From: Brevibacillus brevis NBRC 100599
GTDB taxonomy: Bacteria > Bacillota > Bacilli > Brevibacillales > Brevibacillaceae
Length of the DNA stretch: 64,000 nucleotides
Direction of reading: 5' to 3'
NCBI RefSeq assembly: GCF_000010165.1
Contig: NC_012491.1
Span: forward strand, 1,916,001 to 1,980,000
Numbering within the stretch: the first letter of the stretch is position 1; each line of letters starts with the position of its first letter. Below the pieces are notes generated by a model. The model ran no database searches, had not been told where the DNA came from, and saw only the letters and a program-made list of their open reading frames with translations. The translations under genes were made by a program, and so were the position numbers. Below are positions 19,540-27,863 of this stretch, piece after piece.

Positions 19540-19598
19540 GTCGTACGTATTGTGAGTGACGTCACCAATTGTCAATCGCAATTCGTATGACTTTTTTT
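19540..19598 (+). terminator. terminator-like hairpin before the cold-shock gene
   Basis: GTCGTACG (19540-19547) pairs with CGTATGAC (19584-19591), and ATTGTGA (19549-19555) with TCGCAAT (19576-19582); seven T follow. It lies between the promoter at 19458 and the csp gene, so it could end a small RNA of about 105 bases or act as an attenuator. Confidence 0.65.
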
Positions 19599-19687
19599 CC
19601 TTGACGCAAAAGGCTTATCTGTAAAAAAGAGGTTAACGCTACACTCTTTCGCCTCGTGGGGCGTAATGTTCAGGGAGGTTTTGTTTC

Positions 19688-19888
19688 ATGCAACAAGGTA
19701 TCGTAAAATGGTTTAACGCAGAAAAAGGATACGGTTTCATCCAAGTTGAGGGTGGCGACGACGTATTCGTACACTACAGCGCAATCCAGTCAGAAGGTTT
19801 CAAATCTCTTGACGAAGGTCAAAAGGTTGAGTTCGAAATCGTTCAAGGTAGCCGTGGACCACAAGCTGCTAGCGTAACTAAACTGTAA
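19688..19888 (+). CDS. cold-shock protein (CspA family)
   Basis: A 66-residue single OB-fold protein that binds single-stranded nucleic acid and acts as an RNA chaperone. RNP1 (KGYGFIQV, about residues 13-20) and RNP2 (VFVHY, about 27-31) are present with the aromatic residues that contact RNA. CAGGGAGG precedes the ATG. Its long leader and a hairpin upstream suggest post-transcriptional control, as is common for this family. A terminator follows. Confidence 0.97.
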   Translation: MQQGIVKWFNAEKGYGFIQVEGGDDVFVHYSAIQSEGFKSLDEGQKVEFEIVQGSRGPQAASVTKL

Positions 19889-19904
19889 AATTGACAGATT
19901 CAAA

Positions 19905-19936
19905 GGCAGTCTCTCTATGGGGAGACTGTCTTTTTT
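19905..19936 (+). terminator. terminator after csp
   Basis: GGCAGTCTCTC and GGGGAGACTGTC form a stem around TAT and are followed by six T. Confidence 0.9.
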
Positions 19937-19984
19937 GCATGTTTCTACCCGATAAGCTGGGGAGTTGGAGAGGGGCGACGGTCG

Positions 19985-20013
19985 TCATAAAGCAGGTAGA
20001 CAAGTCATAGGAT
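19985..20013 (+). promoter_or_regulatory. sigma-E-like promoter of spoIVFAB
   Basis: TCATAAA, 14 bases and CATAGGAT resemble the mother-cell sigma-E pattern (KMATATT and CATACAHT). The spoIVF operon of B. subtilis is sigma-E dependent, which supports the reading. Confidence 0.5.
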
Positions 20014-20046
20014 GATACTAAAGGCTTGGACTGCGGAGGGATGGAC

Positions 20047-20832
20047 ATGTTTGAAAGAGTAGATCGCGTAAAAGAAAGACGGAGGGAGCGTTTGGAACGA
20101 ATTCGAACACAGTCACGAGACGGCTATACTCCCTACGTCGATGATTGGAAAGATCCGATCGAAGAAACGCCAAACCCATTCAGTTACTCGCCGCCCGAGA
20201 ACGATATGATGGACCAGCCACCGTCTCATGAAAAGTGGGGCGTGCAAATTTTAGCATCTGTCTTATTGATTGGTGCCGCTTATGTATTGTTTCAAACAAC
20301 GCTGATCCCTGCCTCTTGGAAAAGCTCCGCGAGGGAAGTCATGACACGGGACTTTAATTTTTCGGGGGTAGCGGACTGGTATGAAGCGAGATTTGGACCG
20401 ATTCCGACGATGCTTCCTTCGATGCCTACCAATCCCCCTGCCGTGCCAGCTACGAGCACAACAAAGGGTGTAGCTGCTGTGTGGAAGCTCCCAAGTAGCT
20501 GGGAAATCGTTAAATCCTTTGATCCAGAGAGCGCAAATGTGATCCTGCATACGGGAATGAACGATCAAATCACGATCGGAGAAGCTGGCTGGGTTGCTTT
20601 TGTCGGTGAAAAGCCTGATTATGGGACGACAGTGATTGTTCGCCTAACCAAAGGGCGGGAGATATGGCTGGGCAATCTCGATAGTATAGGGGTGACGAAG
20701 GACGAGGTCCTTGCACCTGGTAAGGTCATCGGAACCGCTCGGGTAATGGATCAGACATCACGTCAACTGTATCTAGGGGCGAAAGTGAAAGAGCAATTTG
20801 TCAATCCCTTGGAAGTGATTCCATTTGAATAG
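20047..20832 (+). CDS. spoIVFA: stage IV sporulation protein FA
   Basis: A 261-residue bitopic protein: basic N-terminus (residues 1-70), membrane segment near 71-88 and an outside M23/LytM-like domain that has lost peptidase function (NVILHTGMNDQITIGEAGWV). SpoIVFA holds the protease SpoIVFB and its inhibitor BofA together in the outer forespore membrane. The ATG at 20047 has GGAGGG six bases upstream. It overlaps spoIVFB by 8 bases, so the two are translationally coupled. BofC, which feeds the same checkpoint, is encoded at 39784. Confidence 0.9.
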   Translation: MFERVDRVKERRRERLERIRTQSRDGYTPYVDDWKDPIEETPNPFSYSPPENDMMDQPPSHEKWGVQILASVLLIGAAYVLFQTTLIPASWKSSAREVMTRDFNFSGVADWYEARFGPIPTMLPSMPTNPPAVPATSTTKGVAAVWKLPSSWEIVKSFDPESANVILHTGMNDQITIGEAGWVAFVGEKPDYGTTVIVRLTKGREIWLGNLDSIGVTKDEVLAPGKVIGTARVMDQTSRQLYLGAKVKEQFVNPLEVIPFE

Positions 20833-21661
20833 GGGAGGCTGGCTCGACATTCGGTTTCGCATTCACCTGCTATTTTGGGTGGTGATTGGCTTGTCCGTGG
20901 TGACAGGCCATTTTTTGGAGGTCATTACCTTGTTTGTCATCGTGCTGATCCATGAATTAGGGCATGTAGCGATGGCGCGTGAGCTCGGATGGACGGTAAA
21001 AGAAGTGCAGCTTCTGCCTTTTGGTGGAGTAGCGACCATGGAAGACTCATACGCTACGGACCCATTGGATGAGATTGTCGTGGCACTGGCAGGGCCCTTT
21101 TTAAATATGGTGATGATGGCTGCCTCCTACTTGTTTTGGTTTATGGGGATATGGACGGAAGAGTGGGCCCGCTTTTTCTTGGTAAGCAATTTGACGATTG
21201 CGCTGTTTAACCTGTTGCCAATCTGGCCATTGGATGGCGGGAGAATCTTGTTGGCGGTTCTATGCTGGTTTATGTCATATAGGCAAGCGACGATGATATC
21301 GATGACCGGGAGTACGCTGTTTGCGGGGATCATGGTGGGGATGTCCAGCTTGGAGTTGAAGTACAACTTAGCAGTGATCGGGATTTATTTACTGACGTTG
21401 AACATTCAGGCATTTTTGCGATTTCCTTATCAATTTTTTCGTTTTCTGGTCGAAAAATACGATCGGCAGCTAGACGGAGCTGCCGTTCAAGCGATACGGG
21501 TGCATCCCGAGGAAACGGTACTAGCTGTCTCGCACAAGCTGCGACGGGGATGCTCCCATCTTTTCTACGTCCAAGGTGCGGGTCTCTTGGCTGAGGAACA
21601 GCTTTTGTATGCCCTTTTGTTTGAACAAAAGCACGACGCCGCAGTGGGCAAGCTCCTATAG
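20825..21661 (+). CDS. spoIVFB: pro-sigma-K processing metalloprotease
   Basis: A 278-residue intramembrane site-2-type protease of family M50 that cleaves pro-sigma-K in the mother cell. Zinc ligands and catalytic residues are intact: His43, Glu44, His47 (HELGH) and Asp137 (in LLPIWPLDGG), the same numbers as in the B. subtilis enzyme. The start is TTG at 20825, inside the end of spoIVFA, with GGAAGTGA before it; this start is supported by the matching residue numbering and the MN-GGWLD-like N-terminus. The C-terminal region is cytoplasmic and contains RRGCSHLFYV. Confidence 0.93.
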   Translation: MNRGGWLDIRFRIHLLFWVVIGLSVVTGHFLEVITLFVIVLIHELGHVAMARELGWTVKEVQLLPFGGVATMEDSYATDPLDEIVVALAGPFLNMVMMAASYLFWFMGIWTEEWARFFLVSNLTIALFNLLPIWPLDGGRILLAVLCWFMSYRQATMISMTGSTLFAGIMVGMSSLELKYNLAVIGIYLLTLNIQAFLRFPYQFFRFLVEKYDRQLDGAAVQAIRVHPEETVLAVSHKLRRGCSHLFYVQGAGLLAEEQLLYALLFEQKHDAAVGKLL

Positions 21662-21671
21662 TCTGTAGACC

Positions 21672-22211
21672 TTAATCAGCAGGAGCGATCCATTCCATCA
21701 GCCAGCAATCACACATGCTTCCTTCGTGCCATTCGTGCAGGGGAAGCTCTTTTACTTTTCGAAAGCCACATTTTTCGTAGCACCGGAGGGCTCGTTCATT
21801 CCAGGCTTGCGGGTCAATCGCTACTTTTTGTGCTCGTTTTTCCGTTTGGAGGTAGTGGAGGATGGCTGTAACGAGCTGAGTGCCAATACCGCGATTCCAG
21901 TAAGCAGGCTCTCCGATGAACTGGTCCATGCCGTAGACAACATCGTCCTTTGCATAACCATACCGTTGTTTTTCCGGGGCATCGAGCGGATAAAATTGCG
22001 CATAGCCAATAGGTTTGTCCGCGTGCAAGATCAGGCAGCGGGTTTCACCGTCATCTTCCGGAAAAAAGCTTTGCTGCACGAGGGACTCGTCATGTGGCCG
22101 ATCGCGACCTTCATAGTAGGCCAAAACGCGTTCGTCAGAAAGCCATTTGACTAAGTGAGTGGTATCATTGGGGGTTAATGCTCTCATGGTAAGATCACCA
22201 GCATAAATCAT
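21672..22211 (-). CDS. AAC(6')-type GNAT acetyltransferase
   Basis: A 179-residue acetyl-CoA-dependent acetyltransferase. Segments WLSDERVLAYYEGRD, VVYGMDQFIGEPAYW and GIGTQLV closely match the acetyltransferase half of the bifunctional aminoglycoside enzyme AAC(6')-Ie/APH(2''), recalled from memory, so 6'-N-acetylation of aminoglycosides is the best guess. No phosphotransferase domain is fused. AAAGGAGAT lies 7 bases before the ATG. It is on the opposite strand and interrupts the usual spoIVFB-rplU neighbourhood, which suggests local insertion. Activity and substrate are untested; intrinsic chromosomal relatives often confer little resistance. Confidence 0.82.
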   Translation of the reverse strand: MIYAGDLTMRALTPNDTTHLVKWLSDERVLAYYEGRDRPHDESLVQQSFFPEDDGETRCLILHADKPIGYAQFYPLDAPEKQRYGYAKDDVVYGMDQFIGEPAYWNRGIGTQLVTAILHYLQTEKRAQKVAIDPQAWNERALRCYEKCGFRKVKELPLHEWHEGSMCDCWLMEWIAPAD

Positions 22212-22317
22212 GGTTTATCTCCTTTACCTTGACTTGGCAGCTATGTTAGATTACTTCCTATGAGCCCAGTTATCCTTCTTTGGGGCAAGTTTGTACGGGG
22301 AATAAGGAGTGAAGGCA

Positions 22318-23793
22318 GTGAAGCAAGTAGCGATCAGTACACAAGGTGGCAGCATCCGCATCGCATTTATGGAAAACGGGAAATTGCAGGAATGGCGTAC
22401 ACAGGATGTGAGGTCACACGCAAGCGTGGGTGACATTTATCAAGGACGGATCGCAGATGTGAAGCCTGGTATCCAATCCGCTTTTGTTGATATTGGTACA
22501 GGTCAAAATGCTTATTTGTATGTAGATGACACGGTCGGTGTGGAGTCCGGTGGAACAGCGAAACCCAATATTGCAGAACGCGTTCACGTTGGGCAAAAGG
22601 TATTGGTTCAAGTGAGTAAAGAGGCGATGGAAATGAAGGCGCCCAAAATCACAATGCGGATCAGCTTGCAGGGGCGTTACCTGGTGTACCTTCCGACTGA
22701 AGAGAGCATTTCACTTTCGCGTAAAATATCTGATGATACCAAACGAAAACGACTGCAACAGGTGATCTCTTCGACAGTAGAGCAAGGGGAAGGCTGTATT
22801 TTGCGCACAGAAGCAGCGGAAGCAGAGGAGCAGACACTCATTCGTGAACTTACCTATTTGCGCAATCGTTGGCAGGACATGCGGCGAACAGCGGAAGGAC
22901 TGCGCTCAACCGGGCGGATTTTTCAGGATGCCGAGTTGATCGAGGTGGCCCTACGAGATGGCTTGGCGAACGGAATGGATGAGTTGTTGGTAGAAGGTGC
23001 GGCGACTCATCAGCAGGTAAAAGCGGCGTTGGCAGCTTTTGCTCCGGAAGTACAAGAGAAGCTTCGCTGGTATCAGGGGAAACAGCCGCTCTTTGACTAC
23101 TTGGGTGTCGAGGCGGAGTTGATTCGTGCTCGTGATCGACAGGTGCCGCTTAAGAGTGGAGGGTCCTTGGTCATTGACAGGACAGAAGCGATGACGGTCA
23201 TCGATGTAAACACCGGTTCATTCACTGGTGCGGGAGGGCAACAGCGGGAGCAGGCAGTAACCGCGACCAATCTGGAGGCAGTAGCTGAAATTGCCCGGCA
23301 GCTTCGCTTGCGGGACATCGGTGGCATCGTGATCATTGATTTCATTGACATGAAAGAGCAGGGCAATAAGGAGCGAGTGATCTCGCGATTGAAACAAGAG
23401 CTGGCAAAGGACCCTGTGCCTTCGACTGTTCTTGGGATGACTTCGCTTGGATTAGTCGAGATGACGCGAAAAAGAGTTCGTGCGAGCCTGATGGAGCGGT
23501 TGACGGAGCCATGTGAGGCATGCGCGGGTCGAGGGAGAGTTTGGCGAGTAGACGAGCTGTTACGGCGCTTGTACGTCGAAGTTACTGCATTGGCAAAGAG
23601 CCAAGATGCGGAGGCTGCTCTCGTAGACATGCCGCCACGATTGTTGGACATGATAGAGGCGTGGGAAAAAGCAGAAGCAGTTACATGGCCTGTCCATGTC
23701 TATAAGCGGCTTGTTCCTTCTATGAGCCCAGACGAGTTTCGAATTGGATACGTCGGAAATCGGGCAGAGGCGGAGCGTTTACACTCGAAATAA
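22318..23793 (+). CDS. rng: ribonuclease E/G family protein
   Basis: A 491-residue endoribonuclease of the Rng type. It has an N-terminal S1 RNA-binding domain (GDIYQGRIADVKPGIQSAFV, about residues 40-60), the catalytic region with two metal-binding aspartates (VIDVNTGSFTG and IIDFIDM), and a CxxC zinc-link (CEACAGRGRVW). The GTG at 22318 has AAGGAG eight bases upstream; an earlier GTG (22309) is less well placed. No RNase E C-terminal scaffold is present. B. subtilis lacks this family, but many Paenibacillaceae and Clostridia carry it, often near rplU. Confidence 0.93.
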   Translation: MKQVAISTQGGSIRIAFMENGKLQEWRTQDVRSHASVGDIYQGRIADVKPGIQSAFVDIGTGQNAYLYVDDTVGVESGGTAKPNIAERVHVGQKVLVQVSKEAMEMKAPKITMRISLQGRYLVYLPTEESISLSRKISDDTKRKRLQQVISSTVEQGEGCILRTEAAEAEEQTLIRELTYLRNRWQDMRRTAEGLRSTGRIFQDAELIEVALRDGLANGMDELLVEGAATHQQVKAALAAFAPEVQEKLRWYQGKQPLFDYLGVEAELIRARDRQVPLKSGGSLVIDRTEAMTVIDVNTGSFTGAGGQQREQAVTATNLEAVAEIARQLRLRDIGGIVIIDFIDMKEQGNKERVISRLKQELAKDPVPSTVLGMTSLGLVEMTRKRVRASLMERLTEPCEACAGRGRVWRVDELLRRLYVEVTALAKSQDAEAALVDMPPRLLDMIEAWEKAEAVTWPVHVYKRLVPSMSPDEFRIGYVGNRAEAERLHSK

Positions 23794-23794
23794 C

Positions 23795-23939
23795 TTGACT
23801 GGGCTATTGTAGCTATGATAACCTAATGGTTGTCATGCAGATATGCCTCGTGCATACTGTAACCGCACGAATCAGGTACATAAGCCGTCGCTCGTCGACG
23901 CACCTGTAAAGGCGAGTCTGAGTATAGGAGGTGCACACA
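23795..23939 (+). promoter_or_regulatory. promoter and leader of rplU
   Basis: TTGACT (23795-23800) and GATAAC (23817-23822) form a plausible promoter. The following leader of about 110 bases contains several short inverted repeats, for example around GCCGTCGCTCGTCGACGC, and is the place where the L21 leader RNA occurs in Firmicutes. I could not confirm the consensus by eye. Confidence 0.55.
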
Positions 23940-24251
23940 GTGTACGCAATTATCGAAACCGGTGGAAAGCAATACAAAGTTGAAGAGGGAGCAGTTCTCT
24001 TCATCGAGAAATTGGCTGACGTTGAAGGTGAAGTAGTTACTTTTGACAAGGTTCTTCTCGTAAGCAAAGACGGCAAAGTTACTGCAGGAGCTCCTACAGT
24101 AGCTGGTGCTACGGTAACTGGTAAAGTAGAAAAACACGGTAAAGCGAAAAAAATTATCGTGTACAAATACAAAGCCAAGAAAAACTACCGTCGCAAACAA
24201 GGTCACCGTCAACCATTCACTAAAGTTGTGATCGAAAAGATCAACGCTTAA
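23940..24251 (+). CDS. rplU: 50S ribosomal protein L21
   Basis: A 103-residue ribosomal protein that binds 23S rRNA. The N-terminus [16 protein letters not shown] and the C-terminus [18 protein letters not shown] are characteristic. Start is the GTG at 23940; AGGAGGTG lies just before it and an upstream in-frame GTG (23931) overlaps that ribosome site. Length equals the B. subtilis protein within one residue. First gene of rplU-prp-rpmA. Confidence 0.98.
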   Translation: MYAIIETGGKQYKVEEGAVLFIEKLADVEGEVVTFDKVLLVSKDGKVTAGAPTVAGATVTGKVEKHGKAKKIIVYKYKAKKNYRRKQGHRQPFTKVVIEKINA

Positions 24252-24264
24252 TTGGTGACTTGTT

Positions 24265-24615
24265 ATGATTGAAGTGATCGTGAGCCGTGCGCAGCACGGT
24301 ATCCATGAAATTAGTATTTCCGGACATGCCAATGCGGGTGCCTATGGGGCAGACATCGTTTGTTCTGCTGTATCAGGCATCAGCTTTGGTATATTAAACG
24401 CCATCCAACCTTTGACCGGCATCACTCCTGATGTCGCTGTCGCACAAGAAGGCGGTGGGTTCTTGAAGTGGAGCCTTTCTTCTTCGGATGATGAGACTGC
24501 ACGCGAGAAACAACAGCTTTTGGCAGAGAGCATGGTCATTGCTCTTTTGTCAGTTGAGGCGAATTACGGTAAATACGTAAAAGTAAATGATCGTAAATGG
24601 CAGGGAGGTGTCTGA
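24265..24615 (+). CDS. prp: ribosomal-processing cysteine protease Prp
   Basis: A 116-residue cysteine protease (YsxB in B. subtilis) that removes the N-terminal extension of L27 in Firmicutes. The catalytic His21 (SGHANAG) and Cys33 (DIVCSAVSG) align, shifted by one, with the known pair of the Staphylococcus enzyme. It lies between rplU and rpmA, and its stop codon is one base from the rpmA start. The L27 encoded next carries the expected cleavage motif. Confidence 0.96.
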   Translation: MIEVIVSRAQHGIHEISISGHANAGAYGADIVCSAVSGISFGILNAIQPLTGITPDVAVAQEGGGFLKWSLSSSDDETAREKQQLLAESMVIALLSVEANYGKYVKVNDRKWQGGV

Positions 24616-24616
24616 T

Positions 24617-24916
24617 ATGAACATGCTGTTTAACTTGGACCTTCAGTTTTTCGCATCGAAAAAAGGGGTAGGTTCCACAAAGAACGGTCGCGATTCCATT
24701 TCCAAACGTCTGGGCGTGAAACGTGGCGACGGGCAATTCGTTACTGCTGGTAACATTCTCGTTCGTCAACGCGGAACTAAGATCTACCCAGGTGCGAACG
24801 TAATGAAAGGCGGAGACGACACTCTGTTTGCAACTGCAGATGGTGTTGTTCGTTTCAAGCGTCTGGGCCGTGATCGCAAACAAGTTGTGATCGAGCCAGT
24901 TGCTTCCGAAGCGTAA
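24617..24916 (+). CDS. rpmA: 50S ribosomal protein L27 with Prp-cleaved extension
   Basis: A 99-residue ribosomal protein whose N-terminal tail reaches the peptidyl transferase centre. The first residues [17 protein letters not shown] contain the LQFFA motif that Prp cuts, so the mature protein should start near ASKKG. The ATG at 24617 follows GGGAGGTG. The core [11 protein letters not shown] and [10 protein letters not shown] are typical. A terminator follows. Confidence 0.98.
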   Translation: MNMLFNLDLQFFASKKGVGSTKNGRDSISKRLGVKRGDGQFVTAGNILVRQRGTKIYPGANVMKGGDDTLFATADGVVRFKRLGRDRKQVVIEPVASEA

Positions 24917-24927
24917 ATATTTATTAA

Positions 24928-24962
24928 GAAAAACCCAGCGATATAGCTGGGTTTTCTTTTTG
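24928..24962 (+). terminator. terminator after rpmA
   Basis: AAAACCCAGC and GCTGGGTTTT form a 10-bp stem with a 6-base loop followed by CTTTTT. Confidence 0.92.
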
Positions 24963-25024
24963 TCCGGCTCTTTTTTGTGGTACAATAGATGGGAAAGATA
25001 TTCTTATCGACTTGGGTGAATGTG

Positions 25025-25609
25025 ATGGGGGACGAGCGGAGGCTGTTTACGCATCAGACAGACCAACTGCTGACCGTTCTGAACAGGCAGCGGCATGACT
25101 GGTTGAACCATGTTCAGGTTCTGCTCGGCTATTTGCATTTGAACCGTACTGAACAAGGAGAGGCCCATTTGAAGCGCATTGCACAGATGGCAATGCAGGA
25201 ATCGATGGTTGCCCGATTGAATAGCTCCTTGTTGTCCGTCTTCTTCTTGACATTTAACGCACTGAACAATGAATTGCTTTTAGAAGTAGACGTGTGCAAT
25301 CATGTGGATCTCACGCGAGTAGTCTTGAACGAGCAAGACTTGTTTCAGTTGGTGTCAGAGATATTATGCACAGTGAACGATCATGTAGACCAGAGCGGGT
25401 ACGAAGCGGCCAGCATGCAAGTAAGCTTGCAGATGGATGAGCGTGGCGTTCATTTTCGTTTTGACCTGGCCGGTGTACTTCGTGCATCCGGAATGGAAGA
25501 ATTGGAAAAGCTGATACGTAAAAGCGAACAGAGTACGGTGGAAGTCACCGAGTGGATACATACGGAAGAGGAATGGGTCCTGAAATTGGTGGTTCCATTC
25601 GCGGAATGA
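25025..25609 (+). CDS. spo0B: sporulation phosphotransferase Spo0B
   Basis: A 194-residue protein that relays phosphate from Spo0F to Spo0A at the onset of sporulation. The phosphorylated His24 lies in [16 protein letters not shown]; the C-terminal half is a degenerate histidine-kinase ATPase-like domain. The family diverges quickly, and identity is backed by position between rpmA and obg, as in B. subtilis. The ATG at 25025 has GGGTGA upstream; a longer reading from 24989 starts near the -10 box TACAAT (24981-24986). Confidence 0.9.
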   Translation: MGDERRLFTHQTDQLLTVLNRQRHDWLNHVQVLLGYLHLNRTEQGEAHLKRIAQMAMQESMVARLNSSLLSVFFLTFNALNNELLLEVDVCNHVDLTRVVLNEQDLFQLVSEILCTVNDHVDQSGYEAASMQVSLQMDERGVHFRFDLAGVLRASGMEELEKLIRKSEQSTVEVTEWIHTEEEWVLKLVVPFAE

Positions 25610-25622
25610 AAGAGGTGACACC

Positions 25623-26900
25623 ATGTTTGTCGATCAGGTAAAAGTATATGTAAAAGGCGGGGACGGTGGTAACGGAGCCGTCTCCTTTCGCCGGGAGAAG
25701 TACGTACCGCTGGGTGGTCCAGCGGGTGGAGATGGCGGTCAAGGTGGAGATGTCGTATTTGTCGTGGATGAAGGTCTGCGCACACTGGTAGATTTCCGTT
25801 ATCAACGACATTTCAAAGCACCACGCGGAGAGCATGGCCGCAACAAATCTCAGCACGGAGCAGGCGCGGAAGACATGGTCGTGCGCGTGCCACCGGGAAC
25901 AACTGTCATTGATGATGATACCAAAGAAGTGATTGCCGATCTTGTGGAGCAAGGTCAACGTGCTGTGATCGCAAAAGGCGGACGTGGTGGACGAGGCAAT
26001 AATCGTTTTGCCAACTCTTCGAATCCAGCCCCACACATCTCGGAGAATGGAGAGCCAGGTCAAGAGCGTTACATTGTCATGGAGCTCAAGCTGATTGCAG
26101 ATGTAGGCTTGGTTGGTTATCCGAGTGTAGGGAAATCCACGTTGCTGTCCAGTGTAACAGCGGCGAAGCCAAAAATTGCTGCGTACCACTTTACGACGCT
26201 GACACCGAATCTGGGTGTTGTGGACTTGGGGGAGCGGAGCTTTGTAATGGCCGACTTGCCAGGATTGATTGAAGGCGCGCATGAAGGTGTGGGTCTTGGT
26301 CACCAATTCCTGCGTCACGTAGAGCGTACACGCTTGATCGTCCATGTGATTGACATGGCAGCAGTAGATGGACGCGATCCATACGAGGACTATTTGCAGA
26401 TCAACCGAGAGCTGACGCTGTATAACCTGAAGCTCGAAGATCGTCCGCAAATTGTAGTCGCGAACAAAATGGAACTGCCAGAAGCAGAAGAAAACCTGCG
26501 TATTTTCAAGGAAAAGGCTCCAGATGTCAAGGTGTACGAGATCTCCGCTGCAACCAGTAAAGGCGTACAAGAATTGATGTATGCGATCGGGGATACCTTG
26601 GCGACGATTCCGGACAAGCCTGCTGTCGAAGAAGTTGCGGAAGTGGAAGAGCGCGTAGTGTTCCGAGCAGAAAAAGAACCAGACGCATTCGAGATTACGC
26701 GTGATAACGAAGTATTTGTCGTCAGCGGTGAGAAGATCGAGAAGCTCGTACGCATGACGAATCTGAACAGCTATGATGCAGCCCAGCGTTTTGCGAGACA
26801 AATGCGTAGCATGGGTGTAGATGATGCTCTGCGCAAGCTGGGAGCAAAAGACGGGGATACCGTTCGGATCGGCAAATTAGAGTTTGACTTTGTGGAGTGA
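25623..26900 (+). CDS. obg: GTPase Obg
   Basis: A 425-residue ribosome-associated GTPase needed for 50S assembly and linked to stress and sporulation. It has the glycine-rich Obg fold ([16 protein letters not shown], residues 12-27), the G domain with [11 protein letters not shown] (about 165-175) and NKME, and the C-terminal OCT domain (about 345-425). GAAAGAGGTG precedes the ATG. It follows spo0B by 13 bases. Confidence 0.98.
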   Translation: MFVDQVKVYVKGGDGGNGAVSFRREKYVPLGGPAGGDGGQGGDVVFVVDEGLRTLVDFRYQRHFKAPRGEHGRNKSQHGAGAEDMVVRVPPGTTVIDDDTKEVIADLVEQGQRAVIAKGGRGGRGNNRFANSSNPAPHISENGEPGQERYIVMELKLIADVGLVGYPSVGKSTLLSSVTAAKPKIAAYHFTTLTPNLGVVDLGERSFVMADLPGLIEGAHEGVGLGHQFLRHVERTRLIVHVIDMAAVDGRDPYEDYLQINRELTLYNLKLEDRPQIVVANKMELPEAEENLRIFKEKAPDVKVYEISAATSKGVQELMYAIGDTLATIPDKPAVEEVAEVEERVVFRAEKEPDAFEITRDNEVFVVSGEKIEKLVRMTNLNSYDAAQRFARQMRSMGVDDALRKLGAKDGDTVRIGKLEFDFVE

Positions 26901-26908
26901 CAAAAACC

Positions 26909-27574
26909 ATGATTGATATCCCATCACTGAACCCATTTATGGGGGATAAACGACTCCAACGCGGTGCATCGCTACCGCTAATCATCTCCAAGCAGGTGCA
27001 GACACCTGTCCAAGTTTTGGTTGAACATGCAAAGGGCAATTATCTCGTAGTTTCCTATGAGATGAAGCCTGAAACGAAAGCAGAGCTGCTCGGAACAACT
27101 GTACGCATTCGTTGGGAAACAGATGCGGCAGTGAACACCATTGATTTGGAAGTAGTTTCGGAGCAAACGATTTGGCCGATCAAGCTTTTAGGGATGATTC
27201 CGATTAGTGTAGGGGTAGAAATTACCCAAAAGCGCAAGCAGGATCCGATTTCCCCAGATCTCGGTATTTCTGTCCCTTACAAGGTGATGGGAGCTAGACC
27301 GATCGAAGAAAAAGGCGAGGCAGTGTTGCTGAAATTCTCTCCTACCCGTCTCGTTTTGGGAACAGACGGTTATGTGTCAAAGGGCGATTTTCTCCATTTG
27401 TCTTTCAAGATACCGAAGCAAGCGCAGGAGATCGTCATGATGGCGAAAATCGTGGAAAAAACGTTCCAAGACAACCAAACAATCATTGAATTAATCTTTA
27501 CGGATATCAATGAAAAGCACCATGAACTCATCAAAGATTACTATAAAAAGCTCTCAACTACCGCTTCTTCCTAA
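26909..27574 (+). CDS. PilZ-like/YcgR-like protein of unknown function
   Basis: A 221-residue soluble protein without signal or membrane segments. Two beta-rich halves can be guessed: residues 20-105 and 110-215, the second with the VPYKVMGARPIEEKGE start and LGTDGYVSKGDFLHLSFKIP, reminiscent of the YcgR-N/PilZ layout. The arginine pair and D/NxSxxG motif of cyclic-di-GMP binding are not evident, so ligand binding is doubtful. The ATG at 26909 has GGAGTGA from the end of obg 8 bases upstream, so it is probably coupled to obg. The stop codon lies inside the terminator hairpin. Confidence 0.6.
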   Translation: MIDIPSLNPFMGDKRLQRGASLPLIISKQVQTPVQVLVEHAKGNYLVVSYEMKPETKAELLGTTVRIRWETDAAVNTIDLEVVSEQTIWPIKLLGMIPISVGVEITQKRKQDPISPDLGISVPYKVMGARPIEEKGEAVLLKFSPTRLVLGTDGYVSKGDFLHLSFKIPKQAQEIVMMAKIVEKTFQDNQTIIELIFTDINEKHHELIKDYYKKLSTTASS

Positions 27575-27589
27575 GGAAGCGGTTTTTTT
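27560..27589 (+). terminator. terminator after the obg operon
   Basis: ACCGCTTC and GAAGCGGT pair around a 7-base loop and are followed by seven T. The preceding gene stops inside the hairpin. Confidence 0.9.
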
Positions 27590-27692
27590 CCTTTGATGTT
27601 CCCGTGAAGAAGGTATATAGTAGAGTACATAGAGTTCTCAATCGAGCCTGTTCACTTCATGATTTGTTGTGTGCGCTTTCCTGAATAAATAT

Positions 27693-27710
27693 TTGTGAAA
27701 TCATTCACTT
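27693..27710. promoter_or_regulatory. Rex-type redox operator
   Basis: TTGTGAAATCATTCACTT matches the Rex consensus TTGTGAA-N4-TTCACAA at 16 of 18 positions counting the free bases. The genes downstream are the DUF1641-ndh pair, and yjlC-ndh is a known Rex target in B. subtilis. Rex releases DNA when NADH is high. Confidence 0.82.
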
Positions 27711-27741
27711 TTTATTATAAGAATCCGTTGTTTGCTTTACT

Positions 27742-27759
27742 TTGTGAAAAATGTTACAT
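27742..27759. promoter_or_regulatory. possible second, weaker Rex site
   Basis: TTGTGAAAAATGTTACAT has a perfect left half and a poor right half. Two Rex sites precede ndh in B. subtilis, which makes a second site plausible. It lies 49 bases after the first. Confidence 0.4.
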
Positions 27760-27863
27760 GCAATTTTTTACCGGATTTTCAGGGAGAATAGCGGCCGTTA
27801 CTCGTATGAACAGGCATCGAGAATGGAAGGCCTCTATTCCAAAGCAAAGGAGGACGTTTTTTT

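Noticed and set aside
25545..26801. 418-codon - strand frame opposite obg
   Set aside because: Shadow of obg; Cys/His/Phe-rich antisense product typical of reversed codons.
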